From the NCBI GenBank assembly GCA_024223125.1, contig JAAEOP010000546.1, forward strand, positions 1 to 40,106: 40,106 nucleotides of DNA, in the 5' to 3' direction. Numbering within the stretch: position 1 is the stretch's first letter; each line of letters opens with the position of its first letter. The notes below the pieces were generated by a model. It searched no databases and was not told the origin of the DNA. It saw only the letters and a list, made by a program, of their open reading frames with translations. Origin of the DNA: Chloroflexota bacterium. Lineage in GTDB: Bacteria > Chloroflexota > Anaerolineae > Promineifilales > Promineifilaceae. Below, one piece after another: positions 6,107-15,638 of the stretch. A program made the position numbers and the translations under genes.

Positions 6107-6766
6107 TTACCAACGATACCTGACCAATGTCTTCACCGTCGGCAGTCCGTCCCACGGTGTCAGTTTTTTACCTTCTTTGCGGTGTTCATACTGAATGGGG
6201 GCTTCCACAATATTGATGCCGCGCCGTAGTAGTTTGGCCGTTATTTCCGCCTCAATTTCAAAGCCGCGACTGGAAAGTTGCAAATCTTGCATTAGCTTCC
6301 GGTCTATCAATTTGTAGCAGGTTTCCATATCATGAAGTTTGCAGCCATAAAGAACATTCGTTACCATCGTCATGGTCTGATTGCCCCAACGCATCAGCCG
6401 GGAGCGTTCCTCTAAATTGCGTACTCCGTAAACAGCCTGTGTCTGGTTTTGCCGGTAGGCAGCCAACAAAGCCAGATAATCTTCAGGGAAATATTCCAGA
6501 TCGGCATCCTGAATGATGACAACATCCCCACCAACCTGTTCTAAAGCGGTGCATATGGCAGCCCCTTTCCCCCGGTTTTGGGGATGGGTAATGAGTTGAA
6601 CATCGCCGTTAGACACGGCCGTTTGCAGCAACCTCTTTGTCTCTTCACCAGATCCATCATCCACCACCACAACTTCTTTTTCAACCGGAACTGCCAACAC
6701 CCGTCCCAGCAACAGCGCCAGTGTGGAAGCTTCATTGTACACAGGAATTATAACGCTTAACTTCAT
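6107..6766 (-). CDS. Family 2 glycosyltransferase, polyprenyl-phosphate sugar type
   Basis: 219 aa GT-A-fold enzyme. It begins LSVIIPVYNEASTLALLL, has the nucleotide-binding VVVDDGS (33-39), the loop HPQNRGKGAAI (61-71) and the metal-binding QDADLEY (86-92). The later motif MRWGN and SRGFEIEAEITAKLLRRG are typical of dolichol/polyprenyl-phosphate mannosyl- or glucosyltransferase relatives (DPM1, GtrB-like). There is no C-terminal membrane segment, so it would be a soluble, peripheral enzyme. Sugar and acceptor cannot be read. It stands alone on the minus strand, 136 nt from the toxin-antitoxin gene. Confidence 0.85.
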   Translation of the reverse strand: MKLSVIIPVYNEASTLALLLGRVLAVPVEKEVVVVDDGSGEETKRLLQTAVSNGDVQLITHPQNRGKGAAICTALEQVGGDVVIIQDADLEYFPEDYLALLAAYRQNQTQAVYGVRNLEERSRLMRWGNQTMTMVTNVLYGCKLHDMETCYKLIDRKLMQDLQLSSRGFEIEAEITAKLLRRGINIVEAPIQYEHRKEGKKLTPWDGLPTVKTLVRYRW

Positions 6767-6798
6767 ACTGAAAGTTTAACGTGTTTTGTAGTTGAGGT

Positions 6799-7140
6799 CT
6801 AACGACTGATCTTTTCAGATGGAATGGAATGTTGGGCTGGTAAACGACCGATTATCTGCCAACGTTCCATAGCCCCAGAACGGAACAGGGCGGGGTCAAA
6901 GTCAGCCAACGCTTCCCATCCCTCAACGGCCGCCAATTCTTGCTCTTCTTCCGTTAATTGAATTTCTAGTCTACGGCCATCGGTAAACATCTCAATCGTC
7001 AACAGATCACTATCATCATTAACCACATCCAAAATGCACATCCGGTCATACCCTTCTGGGTGGCGAATTAAGGCTGCCGAACAGCGCTGACAATAGGTCA
7101 AAGTCGTGTCACACAACCTTCTATCAATCACAATTTTCAT
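6799..7140 (-). CDS. Small four-cysteine protein, probable metal binder
   Basis: 113 aa protein of no family I can name with certainty. The N-terminus MKIVIDRRLCDTTLTYCQRC with a later C35 (DRMCIL) gives cysteines at 10, 17, 20 and 35. This spacing could hold an iron-sulfur cluster or zinc. The remainder is acidic (TEEEQELAAVEGWEAL) and ends with a short basic tail. It is preceded by a good ribosome site (GGAGG, 6 nt before ATG). It is transcribed away from the NifJ-type oxidoreductase across a 259-nt divergent region holding a perfect palindrome, so joint redox or metal control is possible. Confidence 0.6.
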   Translation of the reverse strand: MKIVIDRRLCDTTLTYCQRCSAALIRHPEGYDRMCILDVVNDDSDLLTIEMFTDGRRLEIQLTEEEQELAAVEGWEALADFDPALFRSGAMERWQIIGRLPAQHSIPSEKISR

Positions 7141-7242
7141 GGTATGCCTCCGATTGCAAAAATCATTACAATACCTATTAATAGTATAAGTGCCTCTCTG
7201 GCAAATCGTCAGCGCGAATAATCATCTAATATGTGTGATACG

Positions 7243-7260
7243 TGTCATAAGTTTATGACA
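7243..7260. promoter_or_regulatory. Perfect palindrome in the divergent region, candidate operator
   Basis: TGTCATAAGTTTATGACA is an 18-bp inverted repeat with 8-bp arms and a 2-nt centre. It lies between the four-cysteine gene (-) and the PFOR gene (+). The TGTCA/TGACA half-sites recall CRP/FNR-family operators, but the spacing differs from the usual N6. The regulator is unknown. Confidence 0.5.
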
Positions 7261-7318
7261 TTCTTCCGCGGCATACTGGCGATTTGTCACTACAGGTCAA
7301 CCCGTGATTTGCCGATAC

Positions 7319-7362
7319 TGGATGGTGGTTAGTGGATAGGAGCCTGTACTAACCACCATCCA
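7319..7362. repeat. Word-repeat hairpin before the PFOR gene
   Basis: Perfect 15-bp arms (7319-7333, 7348-7362) built of the words GGTGGTTAG / CTAACCACC with a 14-nt loop and no T-run. It lies just upstream of the ribosome site of the PFOR gene. Similar word-repeat hairpins occur at 10981, 26679, 34595 and 38252. Confidence 0.7.
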
Positions 7363-7399
7363 CCAACCACTACTTATACTTATAAAGGAGAATGGACGT

Positions 7400-10300
7400 A
7401 TGACAAAACAGATGATCACTATAGACGGCAACGAAGCGGCCGCCAGCGTAGCCCACAAAATCAATGAGGTAATTGCCATTTACCCCATTACCCCTTCATC
7501 CCCCATGGGTGAATGGGCTGACCAATGGTCGGCTGATGGGCAGCCCAATATTTGGGGCAGTGTGCCGCTAGTCGTAGAAATGCAAGCAGAAGGGGGAGCG
7601 GCTGGCGCCGTACACGGTTCATTACAAGCTGGCGCTCTGACAACCACGTTTACCGCTTCCCAGGGCTTGCTGTTAATGATTCCCAATATGTACAAAATTG
7701 CCGGCGAATTGACTTCAACCGTCTTTCATATCGCCGCCCGCTCCCTGGCTGCCCAGGCCCTTTCCATTTTCGGCGACCATTCAGATGTGATGGCTGCTCG
7801 CCATACTGGTTTTGCCATGTTGGCATCCAACAACGTACAAGAGGTGACAGATTTTACCCTCATCGCTTCTGCCGCCACCCTGGAAACACGCGTACCTTTC
7901 TTGCACTTCTTTGATGGCTTCCGCACCTCCCACGAAATTAGCAAAATCGAACCATTAGAAGAAGATATTTTGCGGACGATGATCAATGATGAGTTGGTAC
8001 AGGCTCATCGTGCCAGAGGACTAACGCCAGACGCCCCCGTGCTGCGTGGCACAGCCCAAAACCCAGATGTCTTCTTCCAGGCGCGGGAAAGCGTCAATCC
8101 GTTCTACAACGCTTGCCCCGGCATTGTGCAAGCGGCCATGGATAAGTTTGCCGACTTAACTGGCCGTCAATACAAGCTGTTTGAATATGTCGGTCATCCA
8201 GAAGCAGAACGGGTGATTGTGGTAATGGGGTCCGGGGCAGATACGGTAGCCGAAACGGCCGCCGCCCTAGCTGAACAAGGTGAAAAAGTGGGTGTTGTTA
8301 AAATACATCTGTACCGACCGTTTGACATTTCCGCTTTTGTTCACACCCTGCCGTCCACTGTCAAAGCGATTGCCGTCCTGGATCGCACCAAAGAACCGGG
8401 CGCATCCGGTGAGCCGCTTTATCTGGATGTGGTTTCGGCCGTTGTAGAAAAGTGGGCTGAGGTTGGAGGCGACGGCCACTTACCAAAAATCATCGGCGGC
8501 CGTTACGGACTATCCTCCAAAGAATTCACCCCCAGCATGGTTAAAGCTGTTTACGACGAATTGGACAAAGCTAAACCCAAAAACCACTTCACCATCGGCA
8601 TCAACGACGACCTGACCCACACCAGCCTGACCTGGGACAAAACATTCAGTATTGAAACAGATGATGTCGTCCGGGCCGTTTTTTACGGTCTCGGTTCCGA
8701 CGGCACGGTGGGAGCTAATAAGAACTCCATCAAAATTATCGGCGAAGAGACAGATAATTTCGCTCAGGGTTATTTTGTATATGATTCTAAAAAAGCGGGG
8801 GCTGTTACTGTTTCTCATTTGCGCTTCGGCCGTAACCTCATTCGCGCCCCCTATCTTATTGAATCGGCCAGTTTTGTCGGCGTCCATCAATTCAGCTTTT
8901 TAGAGCGGTATGACGTGGCACGTCTGGCCGCTCCTGGAGCCACATTCCTCCTCAACAGCCCGTATGGTCCCGATGATGTATGGGATCATTTGCCGCGTAG
9001 TTTGCAAGAAGCCATCATCGAAAAGCAACTTGATTTTCATGTGGTAGATGGGTATGGCGTGGCCAAAGAAACAGGGATGGGACGGCGCATCAACACCATT
9101 ATGCAGACCTGTTTTTTCGCCATCTCCAACGTCCTGCCCACCGATGAAGCCATCACCCAAATTAAGAAAGCGATCAAGAAAACATATGGTAAACGAGGGC
9201 AGGTTGTGGTTGATCAAAACTTTGCGGCCGTAGATTCCACATTAGCCCACCTGTACAAAGTAGATGTGCCCGATGAAGCCAGCAGCGATTGGGAACGGCC
9301 GTCTATCGTACCCAGTATCGCCCCAGAATTCATCCAATCCGTCACCGCCCGCATCATCGAAGGCGTAGGAGACGACCTACCTGTTTCCGCCTTACCCAAC
9401 GACGGCACATATCCTACCGGAACCACCCAGTGGGAAAAACGAAACATCGCCACCGAAATTCCTGTGTGGGATCCCGACATTTGCATCCAATGCGGCAAAT
9501 GCGCCTTTGTCTGCCCACACCAGGTCATCCGTCTCAAACTGTATGACTCCCAACATTTGGCAGACGCGCCGGAAACGTTCAAATCTGCGCCCGCCCGCTT
9601 CAAAGAGTGGAAGGATAAAACCTACACTTTGCAAGTGTCGCCAGAAGATTGCACCGGCTGTACCCTGTGTGTTGATGTCTGCCCGGTGAAAAACAAGAAG
9701 CAGCCCAAATTCAAAGCAATCAACATGGCTCCTCAAGTAGCGCTGCGTTTACCAGAACGGAAAAATTGGGAATTCTTCCAAACCTTGCCTAATGTAGAAC
9801 GGTCGGATATTCAGATCAACCAGATAAAATATAATCAACTGCTCGACCCGCTCTTTGAATTCTCCGGCGCTTGCGCTGGCTGTGGAGAAACCCCCTACTT
9901 AGGCTTACTGACCCGGTTGTTCGGCGACCATACTGTTGTCGCCAACGCCACCGGCTGTTCATCCATCTATGGCGGCAACTTGCCCACCACACCCTGGGCG
10001 CAAAACGGAGACGGCCGCGGCCCCGCCTGGTCTAACTCTCTCTTTGAAGACAACGCTGAATTTGGCATGGGTATGCGTGTCGCCCTGGACCAACGTCTGG
10101 ACGCCGCTACCCACCTGCTACGCCAATACAGTGACCTGATTGGTGCAGACCTGGTAGAAAGCATCCTCTTTGCCGACCAACTGAATGACGCCGAAATTAA
10201 CGCCCAACGAGAACGGATAGAGCGGCTAAAAGCTCGTCTGCAAGAAATTTTGGCCTCTGACAACGGCCGTCCTGAATCTCAACTCTCCAATCTCCTCTCT

Positions 10301-10969
10301 ATGGCCGATATTCTGGTGAAAAAATCTGTCTGGATTATTGGCGGGGATGGCTGGGCGTATGACATCGGGTTTGGGGGACTGGATCATGTGCTGGCCTCCG
10401 GCCGCAATGTCAATGTGCTGGTGCTGGATACAGAAGTTTATTCCAATACCGGCGGGCAGATGTCTAAAGCAACGCCGCGCGGGGCAGTGGCTAAATTTGC
10501 GGCCGCCGGCAAACCGACGCCCAAAAAAGATTTGGGCATGTTGGCAATTAGCTATGGCAACATCTACGTGGCCAGGGTCGCCTATGGAGCCAAAGACAAC
10601 CAAACAGTACGCGCCTTCTTGGAAGCGGAAGCGTATGACGGCCCGTCTCTCATCATCGCCTACAGTCCCTGCATTGCTCATGGGTATCGCTTGAAATTTA
10701 GTTTACAGCAGCAGATTACAGCCGAATCCTCCGGTTATTGGCCTCTATTCCGCTATAATCCCGATCTGGTTGTGGAAGGCAAAAATCCATTCAGATTAGA
10801 TAGCCGGCCGCCTAAAACCAACCTGGAAGATTTCATTTATCATGAAGGCCGTTACCGCATCTTGCAACAAAGTAATCCCGACGCGGCCGCCCGTCTGTTA
10901 GCCCAGGCCAAAGCCGATGTAGCCACCCGCTGGGAAACATATGCACAACTGGCAAGTAAAATATTGTGA
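7400..10969 (+). CDS. nifJ: Pyruvate:ferredoxin (flavodoxin) oxidoreductase, single chain
   Basis: Oxidises pyruvate with CoA to acetyl-CoA and CO2, passing electrons to ferredoxin or flavodoxin. 1189 aa, the full length of homodimeric NifJ-type enzymes with all domains fused. The N-terminal domain has AIYPITPSSPMGEWAD. A two-cluster ferredoxin domain has C695-xx-C698-xx-C701-xxx-C705 and C751-xx-C754-xx-C757-xxx-C761. The proximal cluster begins at C825-A-G-C828 (GACAGCGETPY). The thiamine diphosphate region GDGWAYDIGFGG...NTGGQ is near residues 980-1025. AGGAGA precedes the ATG by 9-10 nt. The DHOD-like gene follows after 92 nt and is probably in the same operon. This marks a ferredoxin-based, oxygen-sensitive central carbon step. 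Confidence 0.96.
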   Translation: MTKQMITIDGNEAAASVAHKINEVIAIYPITPSSPMGEWADQWSADGQPNIWGSVPLVVEMQAEGGAAGAVHGSLQAGALTTTFTASQGLLLMIPNMYKIAGELTSTVFHIAARSLAAQALSIFGDHSDVMAARHTGFAMLASNNVQEVTDFTLIASAATLETRVPFLHFFDGFRTSHEISKIEPLEEDILRTMINDELVQAHRARGLTPDAPVLRGTAQNPDVFFQARESVNPFYNACPGIVQAAMDKFADLTGRQYKLFEYVGHPEAERVIVVMGSGADTVAETAAALAEQGEKVGVVKIHLYRPFDISAFVHTLPSTVKAIAVLDRTKEPGASGEPLYLDVVSAVVEKWAEVGGDGHLPKIIGGRYGLSSKEFTPSMVKAVYDELDKAKPKNHFTIGINDDLTHTSLTWDKTFSIETDDVVRAVFYGLGSDGTVGANKNSIKIIGEETDNFAQGYFVYDSKKAGAVTVSHLRFGRNLIRAPYLIESASFVGVHQFSFLERYDVARLAAPGATFLLNSPYGPDDVWDHLPRSLQEAIIEKQLDFHVVDGYGVAKETGMGRRINTIMQTCFFAISNVLPTDEAITQIKKAIKKTYGKRGQVVVDQNFAAVDSTLAHLYKVDVPDEASSDWERPSIVPSIAPEFIQSVTARIIEGVGDDLPVSALPNDGTYPTGTTQWEKRNIATEIPVWDPDICIQCGKCAFVCPHQVIRLKLYDSQHLADAPETFKSAPARFKEWKDKTYTLQVSPEDCTGCTLCVDVCPVKNKKQPKFKAINMAPQVALRLPERKNWEFFQTLPNVERSDIQINQIKYNQLLDPLFEFSGACAGCGETPYLGLLTRLFGDHTVVANATGCSSIYGGNLPTTPWAQNGDGRGPAWSNSLFEDNAEFGMGMRVALDQRLDAATHLLRQYSDLIGADLVESILFADQLNDAEINAQRERIERLKARLQEILASDNGRPESQLSNLLSMADILVKKSVWIIGGDGWAYDIGFGGLDHVLASGRNVNVLVLDTEVYSNTGGQMSKATPRGAVAKFAAAGKPTPKKDLGMLAISYGNIYVARVAYGAKDNQTVRAFLEAEAYDGPSLIIAYSPCIAHGYRLKFSLQQQITAESSGYWPLFRYNPDLVVEGKNPFRLDSRPPKTNLEDFIYHEGRYRILQQSNPDAAARLLAQAKADVATRWETYAQLASKIL

Positions 10970-10980
10970 GAAAGGGCGCT

Positions 10981-11029
10981 AGTGGCTGATGGTTAATAGC
11001 TAGTTATAAACCACTAACCACCAGCCACT
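10981..11029. repeat. Word-repeat hairpin between PFOR and DHOD-like genes
   Basis: Arms 10981-10995 and 11015-11029 pair at 14 of 15 positions (AGTGGCTGATGGTTA with TAACCACCAGCCACT). The sequence continues with CTAACTACCAATCACCA, echoing the same words. There is no T-run, so it is more likely an mRNA-processing or stabilising hairpin than a terminator. Confidence 0.65.
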
Positions 11030-11061
11030 AACTACCAATCACCATTTTCTAGGAGACAAAC

Positions 11062-12093
11062 ATGGACTTATCAACAACCTATCTCGGACTTAAGCTCAAA
11101 AATCCTTTAGTGCCATCTTCATCGCCGCTTATGCAGAATCTGGGCAATTTACGCCAGATGGAAGATGCTGGCGCCAGCGCTGTGGTGATGCACTCCCTTT
11201 TTGAGGAACAGGTACGGCAAGAAAGTCACACCCTAAATGAATATTTGACACATGGCGCCGAAAGTTCTGCTGAAGCTTTGAGCTATTTTCCCGATGCAGC
11301 CGAATATCAAATGGATCCCGACGCCTATCTGGAACATATACAAAGAGCGAAACAGGCGTTAGATATTCCGGTCATCGCCAGTCTCAATGGTGTCTCGGCC
11401 GGTTGGTGGATGGAATATGCTAAAACTATTGAGCAGGCCGGAGCAAATGCCCTGGAACTAAATATTTACTATTTACCCACCGATATTGAGATGAGTAACA
11501 ATGATGTTGAGCAACTTTACCTGGATGCGTTAAATGTGGTTAAATCTTCCATATCTATTCCGGTGGCAATGAAACTCAGCCCATATTTTAGCTCTATTGG
11601 CAATATGGCTAAACAGTTAACCGAGGCTGGGGCAGATGGGCTAGTCATGTTTAATCGCTTCTACCAGCCAGACCTGAACCTGGAAGAACTAGAAGTTGTG
11701 CCTAATCTACAACTTAGTTCCTCGACGGAGTTACGGCTACCGTTGCGTTGGATTGCGATTTTATACGGCCGTGTCCCCACCGACCTGGCTCTGACAACTG
11801 GCATTCATACGGTTATGGATGTATTAAAAGGGGTGGCGGCGGGAGCGGCCGTTACCATGCTCGCCTCCGAACTGCTCTCTAATGGCATCCCTCGTCTAAT
11901 GGTACTGCGTTCCGGTATTGATGCGTGGTTGACCGAACATGAATACGAATCATTGGCCCAATTACAAGGCAGCATGAGTCACATTAACTGCGCCGAACCG
12001 GCTGCTTTTGAAAGGGCCAACTACATGCGCGTCCTCAGATCTTTCACCCCACCCTACCTGCGCTACACTACAGCTTACGGCATTGCCGGGTAA
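11062..12093 (+). CDS. Dihydroorotate dehydrogenase-like flavoprotein
   Basis: 343 aa TIM-barrel protein similar to class 1 dihydroorotate dehydrogenases: start [20 protein letters not shown], then [57 protein letters not shown], and the FMN-phosphate region [20 protein letters not shown]. In true enzymes of class 1 the N-x-[SC]-x-PN loop carries the catalytic Cys or Ser; here it reads NIYYLPTD with neither. It therefore belongs to the DHOD-like group often annotated beside PFOR genes, and its substrate is probably not dihydroorotate. AGGAG precedes the ATG. No other pyr genes are near. Confidence 0.8.
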   Translation: MDLSTTYLGLKLKNPLVPSSSPLMQNLGNLRQMEDAGASAVVMHSLFEEQVRQESHTLNEYLTHGAESSAEALSYFPDAAEYQMDPDAYLEHIQRAKQALDIPVIASLNGVSAGWWMEYAKTIEQAGANALELNIYYLPTDIEMSNNDVEQLYLDALNVVKSSISIPVAMKLSPYFSSIGNMAKQLTEAGADGLVMFNRFYQPDLNLEELEVVPNLQLSSSTELRLPLRWIAILYGRVPTDLALTTGIHTVMDVLKGVAAGAAVTMLASELLSNGIPRLMVLRSGIDAWLTEHEYESLAQLQGSMSHINCAEPAAFERANYMRVLRSFTPPYLRYTTAYGIAG

Positions 12094-12163
12094 CACATAC
12101 CACTTCCCCAGAAACTCTCAAAGCTGTTTCCGAGGCAATAACCCCGATTGGTTCGATGATCGG

Positions 12164-12193
12164 TTGACAATCCTCATCTCTTGTTAATAATAG
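12164..12193 (+). promoter_or_regulatory. Promoter candidate for the TRAP receptor gene
   Basis: Perfect -35 TTGACA at 12164-12169, 17-18 nt spacer and an AT-rich -10 (ATAATA/TAATAG at 12187-12193), about 55 nt before the ATG. Confidence 0.6.
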
Positions 12194-12248
12194 AGTCCAT
12201 CTTATTCAATCTACGCCGAAAGGCATTACCCACAAACTGGAGGAAAAA

Positions 12249-13403
12249 ATGGACAGAAGAGAATTCTTAGGATTGGCAACAAAAGGAGCAGTTGGCGCAG
12301 CCACCATTGGCCTGGTTGGTTGCAACAGTCAAGATACCAGTACAGAGGCCGATCAGACTGCCTTGACTGGCGAAGTGCAAAATGATTCCGCGTTGCCCAC
12401 AATTGAATGGCAAATGGCAACCAGTTGGCCGGTAGCTCTGGATACCATTTTTGGTGGCGCACAGATCGTAGCAGAGCGGGTGGCGGCTATGACAAGCGGC
12501 AAGTTTATGATTGCACCGCGTGCGGCCGGTGAACTGGCTCCCGGTCTGGAAGTGTTAAATGTAGTTGAGCAAGGCGCTGTTCCAATCGGTCATACAGCTT
12601 CTTATTATTATGTAGGTAAGAGTCCGGTGACGGCCTTTGGCACTGCTTTGCCGTTTGGTTTTACGGCCCGGCAGCAAAACGCCTGGTTGTATGAAGGCGG
12701 TGGTCAGGAATTGCTGCAAGATTTTTACGCCGACCGGTTTAATGCCATTAACTTCGCGGCCGGAAATACGGGGGCGCAAATGGGTGGTTGGTTTAACAAA
12801 GAAATTGAAACCGCGGCCGATTTACAAGGTCTAAAATTCCGTATTCCCGGTCTCGGCGGTCAGGTAATGGATAAGCTGGGCGCAACCGTACAGGTGCTGC
12901 CCGGTGGTGAAATATTCCAGGCTTTGCAGACCGGCGCTATTGATGCGGCCGAATGGGTTGGCCCGTATGATGATGAAAAATTAGGTTTAAATGACGCGGC
13001 CGAGTTCTATTATTCGCCCGGCTGGTGGGAGCCAGGGCCATCATTAGAAATTCAGATCAACTTGGATGAATGGAACAAGCTGCCAGAAGTTTATCAGGAA
13101 ATTGTACGGACTGCGTCCTATGAAGCCAATATGCAAATGCTGGCTCGTTATGACGCCAAGAATAAAGATGCGCTGGAACGTTTGTTGGAAGGAGGCACAA
13201 AACTGCGTAAGTTCAGCCCGGAAATTTTGGAAGCGGCCGAAGAAGCTTCATTTGCTTTATTTGATGAATTCTCCCAAAGTGACGCCGATTTCAAGACCAT
13301 CTTTGATGAATGGAAGAAGTTCCGCGACGATATCCAATTGTGGCACAGTACCAATGAAACAGATTACATGAATTACATCGCTTCACAACAAGAAATTGGT
13401 TAA
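12249..13403 (+). CDS. TRAP transporter substrate-binding protein (DctP type)
   Basis: 384 aa extracellular receptor of the TRAP family for carboxylic acids. The N-terminus has twin arginines ([16 protein letters not shown]) and a lipobox LVGC at about residue 25, suggesting Tat export and lipid anchoring. The mature part shows the family course: [26 protein letters not shown], then a conserved [20 protein letters not shown] whose Arg binds the substrate carboxylate, and [21 protein letters not shown]. This variant resembles the alpha-keto-acid-binding TakP group. GGAGG sits 7 nt before the ATG. No DctQ or DctM membrane genes are adjacent, so the transporter partner must be encoded elsewhere. 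A terminator at 13430-13462 ends the unit. Confidence 0.9.
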   Translation: MDRREFLGLATKGAVGAATIGLVGCNSQDTSTEADQTALTGEVQNDSALPTIEWQMATSWPVALDTIFGGAQIVAERVAAMTSGKFMIAPRAAGELAPGLEVLNVVEQGAVPIGHTASYYYVGKSPVTAFGTALPFGFTARQQNAWLYEGGGQELLQDFYADRFNAINFAAGNTGAQMGGWFNKEIETAADLQGLKFRIPGLGGQVMDKLGATVQVLPGGEIFQALQTGAIDAAEWVGPYDDEKLGLNDAAEFYYSPGWWEPGPSLEIQINLDEWNKLPEVYQEIVRTASYEANMQMLARYDAKNKDALERLLEGGTKLRKFSPEILEAAEEASFALFDEFSQSDADFKTIFDEWKKFRDDIQLWHSTNETDYMNYIASQQEIG

Positions 13404-13429
13404 TGGCAAAGTTGGACGAAGCTGATTGA

Positions 13430-13462
13430 AAGGAGGTCAGTTATATTGTAACTGGCCTCTTT
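13430..13462 (+). terminator. Terminator after the TRAP receptor gene
   Basis: Stem AAGGAGGTCAGTTA / TAACTGGCCTCTTT (13430-13443, 13449-13462; G-T pairs allowed) with a 5-nt loop, followed by a T-rich stretch (CTTGTTG). Confidence 0.7.
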
Positions 13463-13574
13463 CTTGTTGATTGGATATGATCTCTTCTCCTAGAAGTTCC
13501 ACCTTTCCAAAAAAATGGAACCTCTCATAGAGACTAATGTGTATCTGTATGAGTATTCATTCAGGGGGTTACCA

Positions 13575-13636
13575 AGACCCTAAGGATTTTACTCCTGAGA
13601 GCGCCCGTTAGATTAAGCGAAAAACCCTTAGGGTCT
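13575..13636. repeat. Inverted repeat upstream of the HAD gene
   Basis: Arms 13575-13590 (AGACCCTAAGGATTTT) and 13621-13636 (AAAACCCTTAGGGTCT) pair at 15 of 16 positions over a 30-nt loop. Outside them, related words CTGTATGAGTATTC (about 13544) and CTGTATGATTATGA (about 13647) form a rough direct repeat. No function is evident. Confidence 0.6.
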
Positions 13637-13677
13637 GAACGGATACCTGTATGATTATGAAGTGAGTATAAATATTT

Positions 13678-14502
13678 ATGACGACATTAAATAAAATTCG
13701 CAATTTAATTTTGGATATGGATGGTGTTTTGTGGCGTGGGGATACGCCAATGCCGGGATTGGAAGCATTTTTTGAGACGTTGGCAGAACTGAAAATCTCC
13801 TTCGTTTTGGCTACGAATAATGCCTCTAAATCCCCAGAATCATATGAGGAGAAGTTTGCCGGTTTTGGGGTAACTGTAAAAAGCTACCAGGTATTGACAT
13901 CAGCCGAAGTGACGGCCACGTATTTGAGTCAACTATATCCACCAAAATCGAATGCATTTGTAGTTGGCGGTCAGGGGATTGCAGTTGCTCTTACCCGGCA
14001 TGGTTTTAATGTATTGTCCATAGATGAAGTCATAGTCGGTTCTACAGCTAGTTGTGTTGTTGTTGGTTTCGGCCGCGATATAACATATGATGCTTTTGCC
14101 GCCGGAACTATCCTCATCAATAAAGGGGCGCAGTTTGTAGGCACAAACCCAGATGTAACTTTCCCCAGCGAATGGGGTAATCTGCCTGGAGCCGGTTCAT
14201 TCATCGCCCTGATACAAACAGCAACCGGTGTGGAACCAATCATCATCGGTAAACCTGGCCCGATTATTTTCCAAGATGCCCTGTCACGGCTAGGAGGAAC
14301 GGGTGAAAATACGGCGATGGTAGGCGACCGCTTGAGTACGGATATTGCCGGCGGCCAGGCGGCCGGTATGAAGACGATTTTATTGTTATCGGGAATTTCT
14401 AGCAGAGATGATCTGGCACAGGCAAATGGGTTGCAGCCGGATTTCGTATTTGAGGATATTTCTGATTTAGCCCGGAATTTACGGATGGGAAACGGCCGTT
14501 AA
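13678..14502 (+). CDS. HAD-IIA (NagD-like) phosphatase
   Basis: 274 aa haloacid dehalogenase of subclass IIA, which dephosphorylates small phosphometabolites such as nucleotides or sugar phosphates. Motif I LDMDGVLWRG gives the nucleophile Asp and the general-acid Asp. Motif II is ATNNAS, motif III lies in IIGKPGP, and motif IV is MVGDRLSTDI. The C2 cap lies between motifs II and III. Length is normal. The ribosome site is weak (AAGTGAG, about 12 nt before ATG). The stop is 2 nt from the rlmN start, so the two are likely co-transcribed although their functions are unrelated. Confidence 0.88.
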   Translation: MTTLNKIRNLILDMDGVLWRGDTPMPGLEAFFETLAELKISFVLATNNASKSPESYEEKFAGFGVTVKSYQVLTSAEVTATYLSQLYPPKSNAFVVGGQGIAVALTRHGFNVLSIDEVIVGSTASCVVVGFGRDITYDAFAAGTILINKGAQFVGTNPDVTFPSEWGNLPGAGSFIALIQTATGVEPIIIGKPGPIIFQDALSRLGGTGENTAMVGDRLSTDIAGGQAAGMKTILLLSGISSRDDLAQANGLQPDFVFEDISDLARNLRMGNGR

Positions 14503-14504
14503 TC

Positions 14505-15563
14505 ATGCCCAACAAAGTTAATCTTTACGATTTAGATATGGACGGTCTGGAAAGTTTGCTGCAAAAGTTTGGACAGCCAGCATATCGGGCCAAACAAATC
14601 TGGCACTGGTTGTACCAAAAATATGTGCCCGATGTGATGAGCATGAACAATTTGCCGTTGGAGTTACGGGAAGAGTTGACTGCGGCCGTATCTCTCAATA
14701 TTGGCGACATCACGGCCAAACTTCATTCCCAGGATGGCCAGACCGAAAAAGTTCTCTTTCAACTGCCAGATGGCCAATACATAGAGACCGTCCTCATGCG
14801 TTACCTTAAACGGCGTACTTTGTGCATCAGCACGCAAGCGGGGTGTGCCATGGGTTGTGTCTTTTGCGCTACCGGGCAGATGGGGTTCTTTCGTAATTTG
14901 AGCGTAGGGGAGATTGTGGCCCAGGTACTGCATTTTGCTCGTGAACTGAACGCCATAAACGAACGTGTAACCAATATTGTAATGATGGGCATGGGTGAGC
15001 CACTGCATAATTACGAGAGTACGTTAGCGGCCGTGGACAAGCTGACCAACGAAACCGGCTTTAATATGGGGGCGCGTAAAATTACGATTTCTACGGTAGG
15101 CCTCGTGCCCGCCATCCGCCGCTATGCTGACGAACGGCGGCAGACGCCATTAGCCGTTTCCCTCCACGCGGCAACCAATCAGGAACGGGACAAACTCATT
15201 CCCATTAACCGCAAATGGCCGATTTCTGAATTGATGGCTGCCTGCCACTATTACATCGAGAAAACGGGGCGGCGATTGACATTTGAATGGGCTTTAATTG
15301 CCAATGAAAATGATACCGTTGATCAGGCGCGAGCTTTAGGAAATTTACTGCACGGGATGTTGTGCCATGTGAATTTGATTCCCCTGAATCCAACGGCCGG
15401 GTATGGGGGCGCGCCTTCCTCGCGGGAGAATGTGGCTGCCTTTCAAAAGGAATTGTCCCATTTTGGCGTATCCAGTACAGTACGGGTACGGCGGGGGATT
15501 GATATTCAAGCCGGCTGCGGCCAGCTGAGAGATAGGGTTATGAATAAACGGCCGTCAAACTAA
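14505..15563 (+). CDS. rlmN: 23S rRNA/tRNA adenine-C2 methyltransferase RlmN
   Basis: Radical-SAM enzyme that methylates A2503 of 23S rRNA and A37 of some tRNAs. 352 aa, normal length. Seen: N-terminal accessory domain (PAYRAKQIWHWLY), the radical-SAM cysteines C114-xxx-C118-xx-C121 in AGCAMGCVFCATG, the glycine-rich MMGMGEPLHNY, VSLHAATNQERDKLIP, and the C-terminal methyl-carrying Cys in IQAGCGQL. The start is 2 nt after the HAD gene stop. It converges on the M23 peptidase gene. Confidence 0.95.
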   Translation: MPNKVNLYDLDMDGLESLLQKFGQPAYRAKQIWHWLYQKYVPDVMSMNNLPLELREELTAAVSLNIGDITAKLHSQDGQTEKVLFQLPDGQYIETVLMRYLKRRTLCISTQAGCAMGCVFCATGQMGFFRNLSVGEIVAQVLHFARELNAINERVTNIVMMGMGEPLHNYESTLAAVDKLTNETGFNMGARKITISTVGLVPAIRRYADERRQTPLAVSLHAATNQERDKLIPINRKWPISELMAACHYYIEKTGRRLTFEWALIANENDTVDQARALGNLLHGMLCHVNLIPLNPTAGYGGAPSSRENVAAFQKELSHFGVSSTVRVRRGIDIQAGCGQLRDRVMNKRPSN

Positions 15564-15638
15564 TCTGAACCAAATAGTTCAAATGAACCATCAATTACAC
15601 GCATCCAGTCACCATCATTTCTTTCATATCTCATAGGT

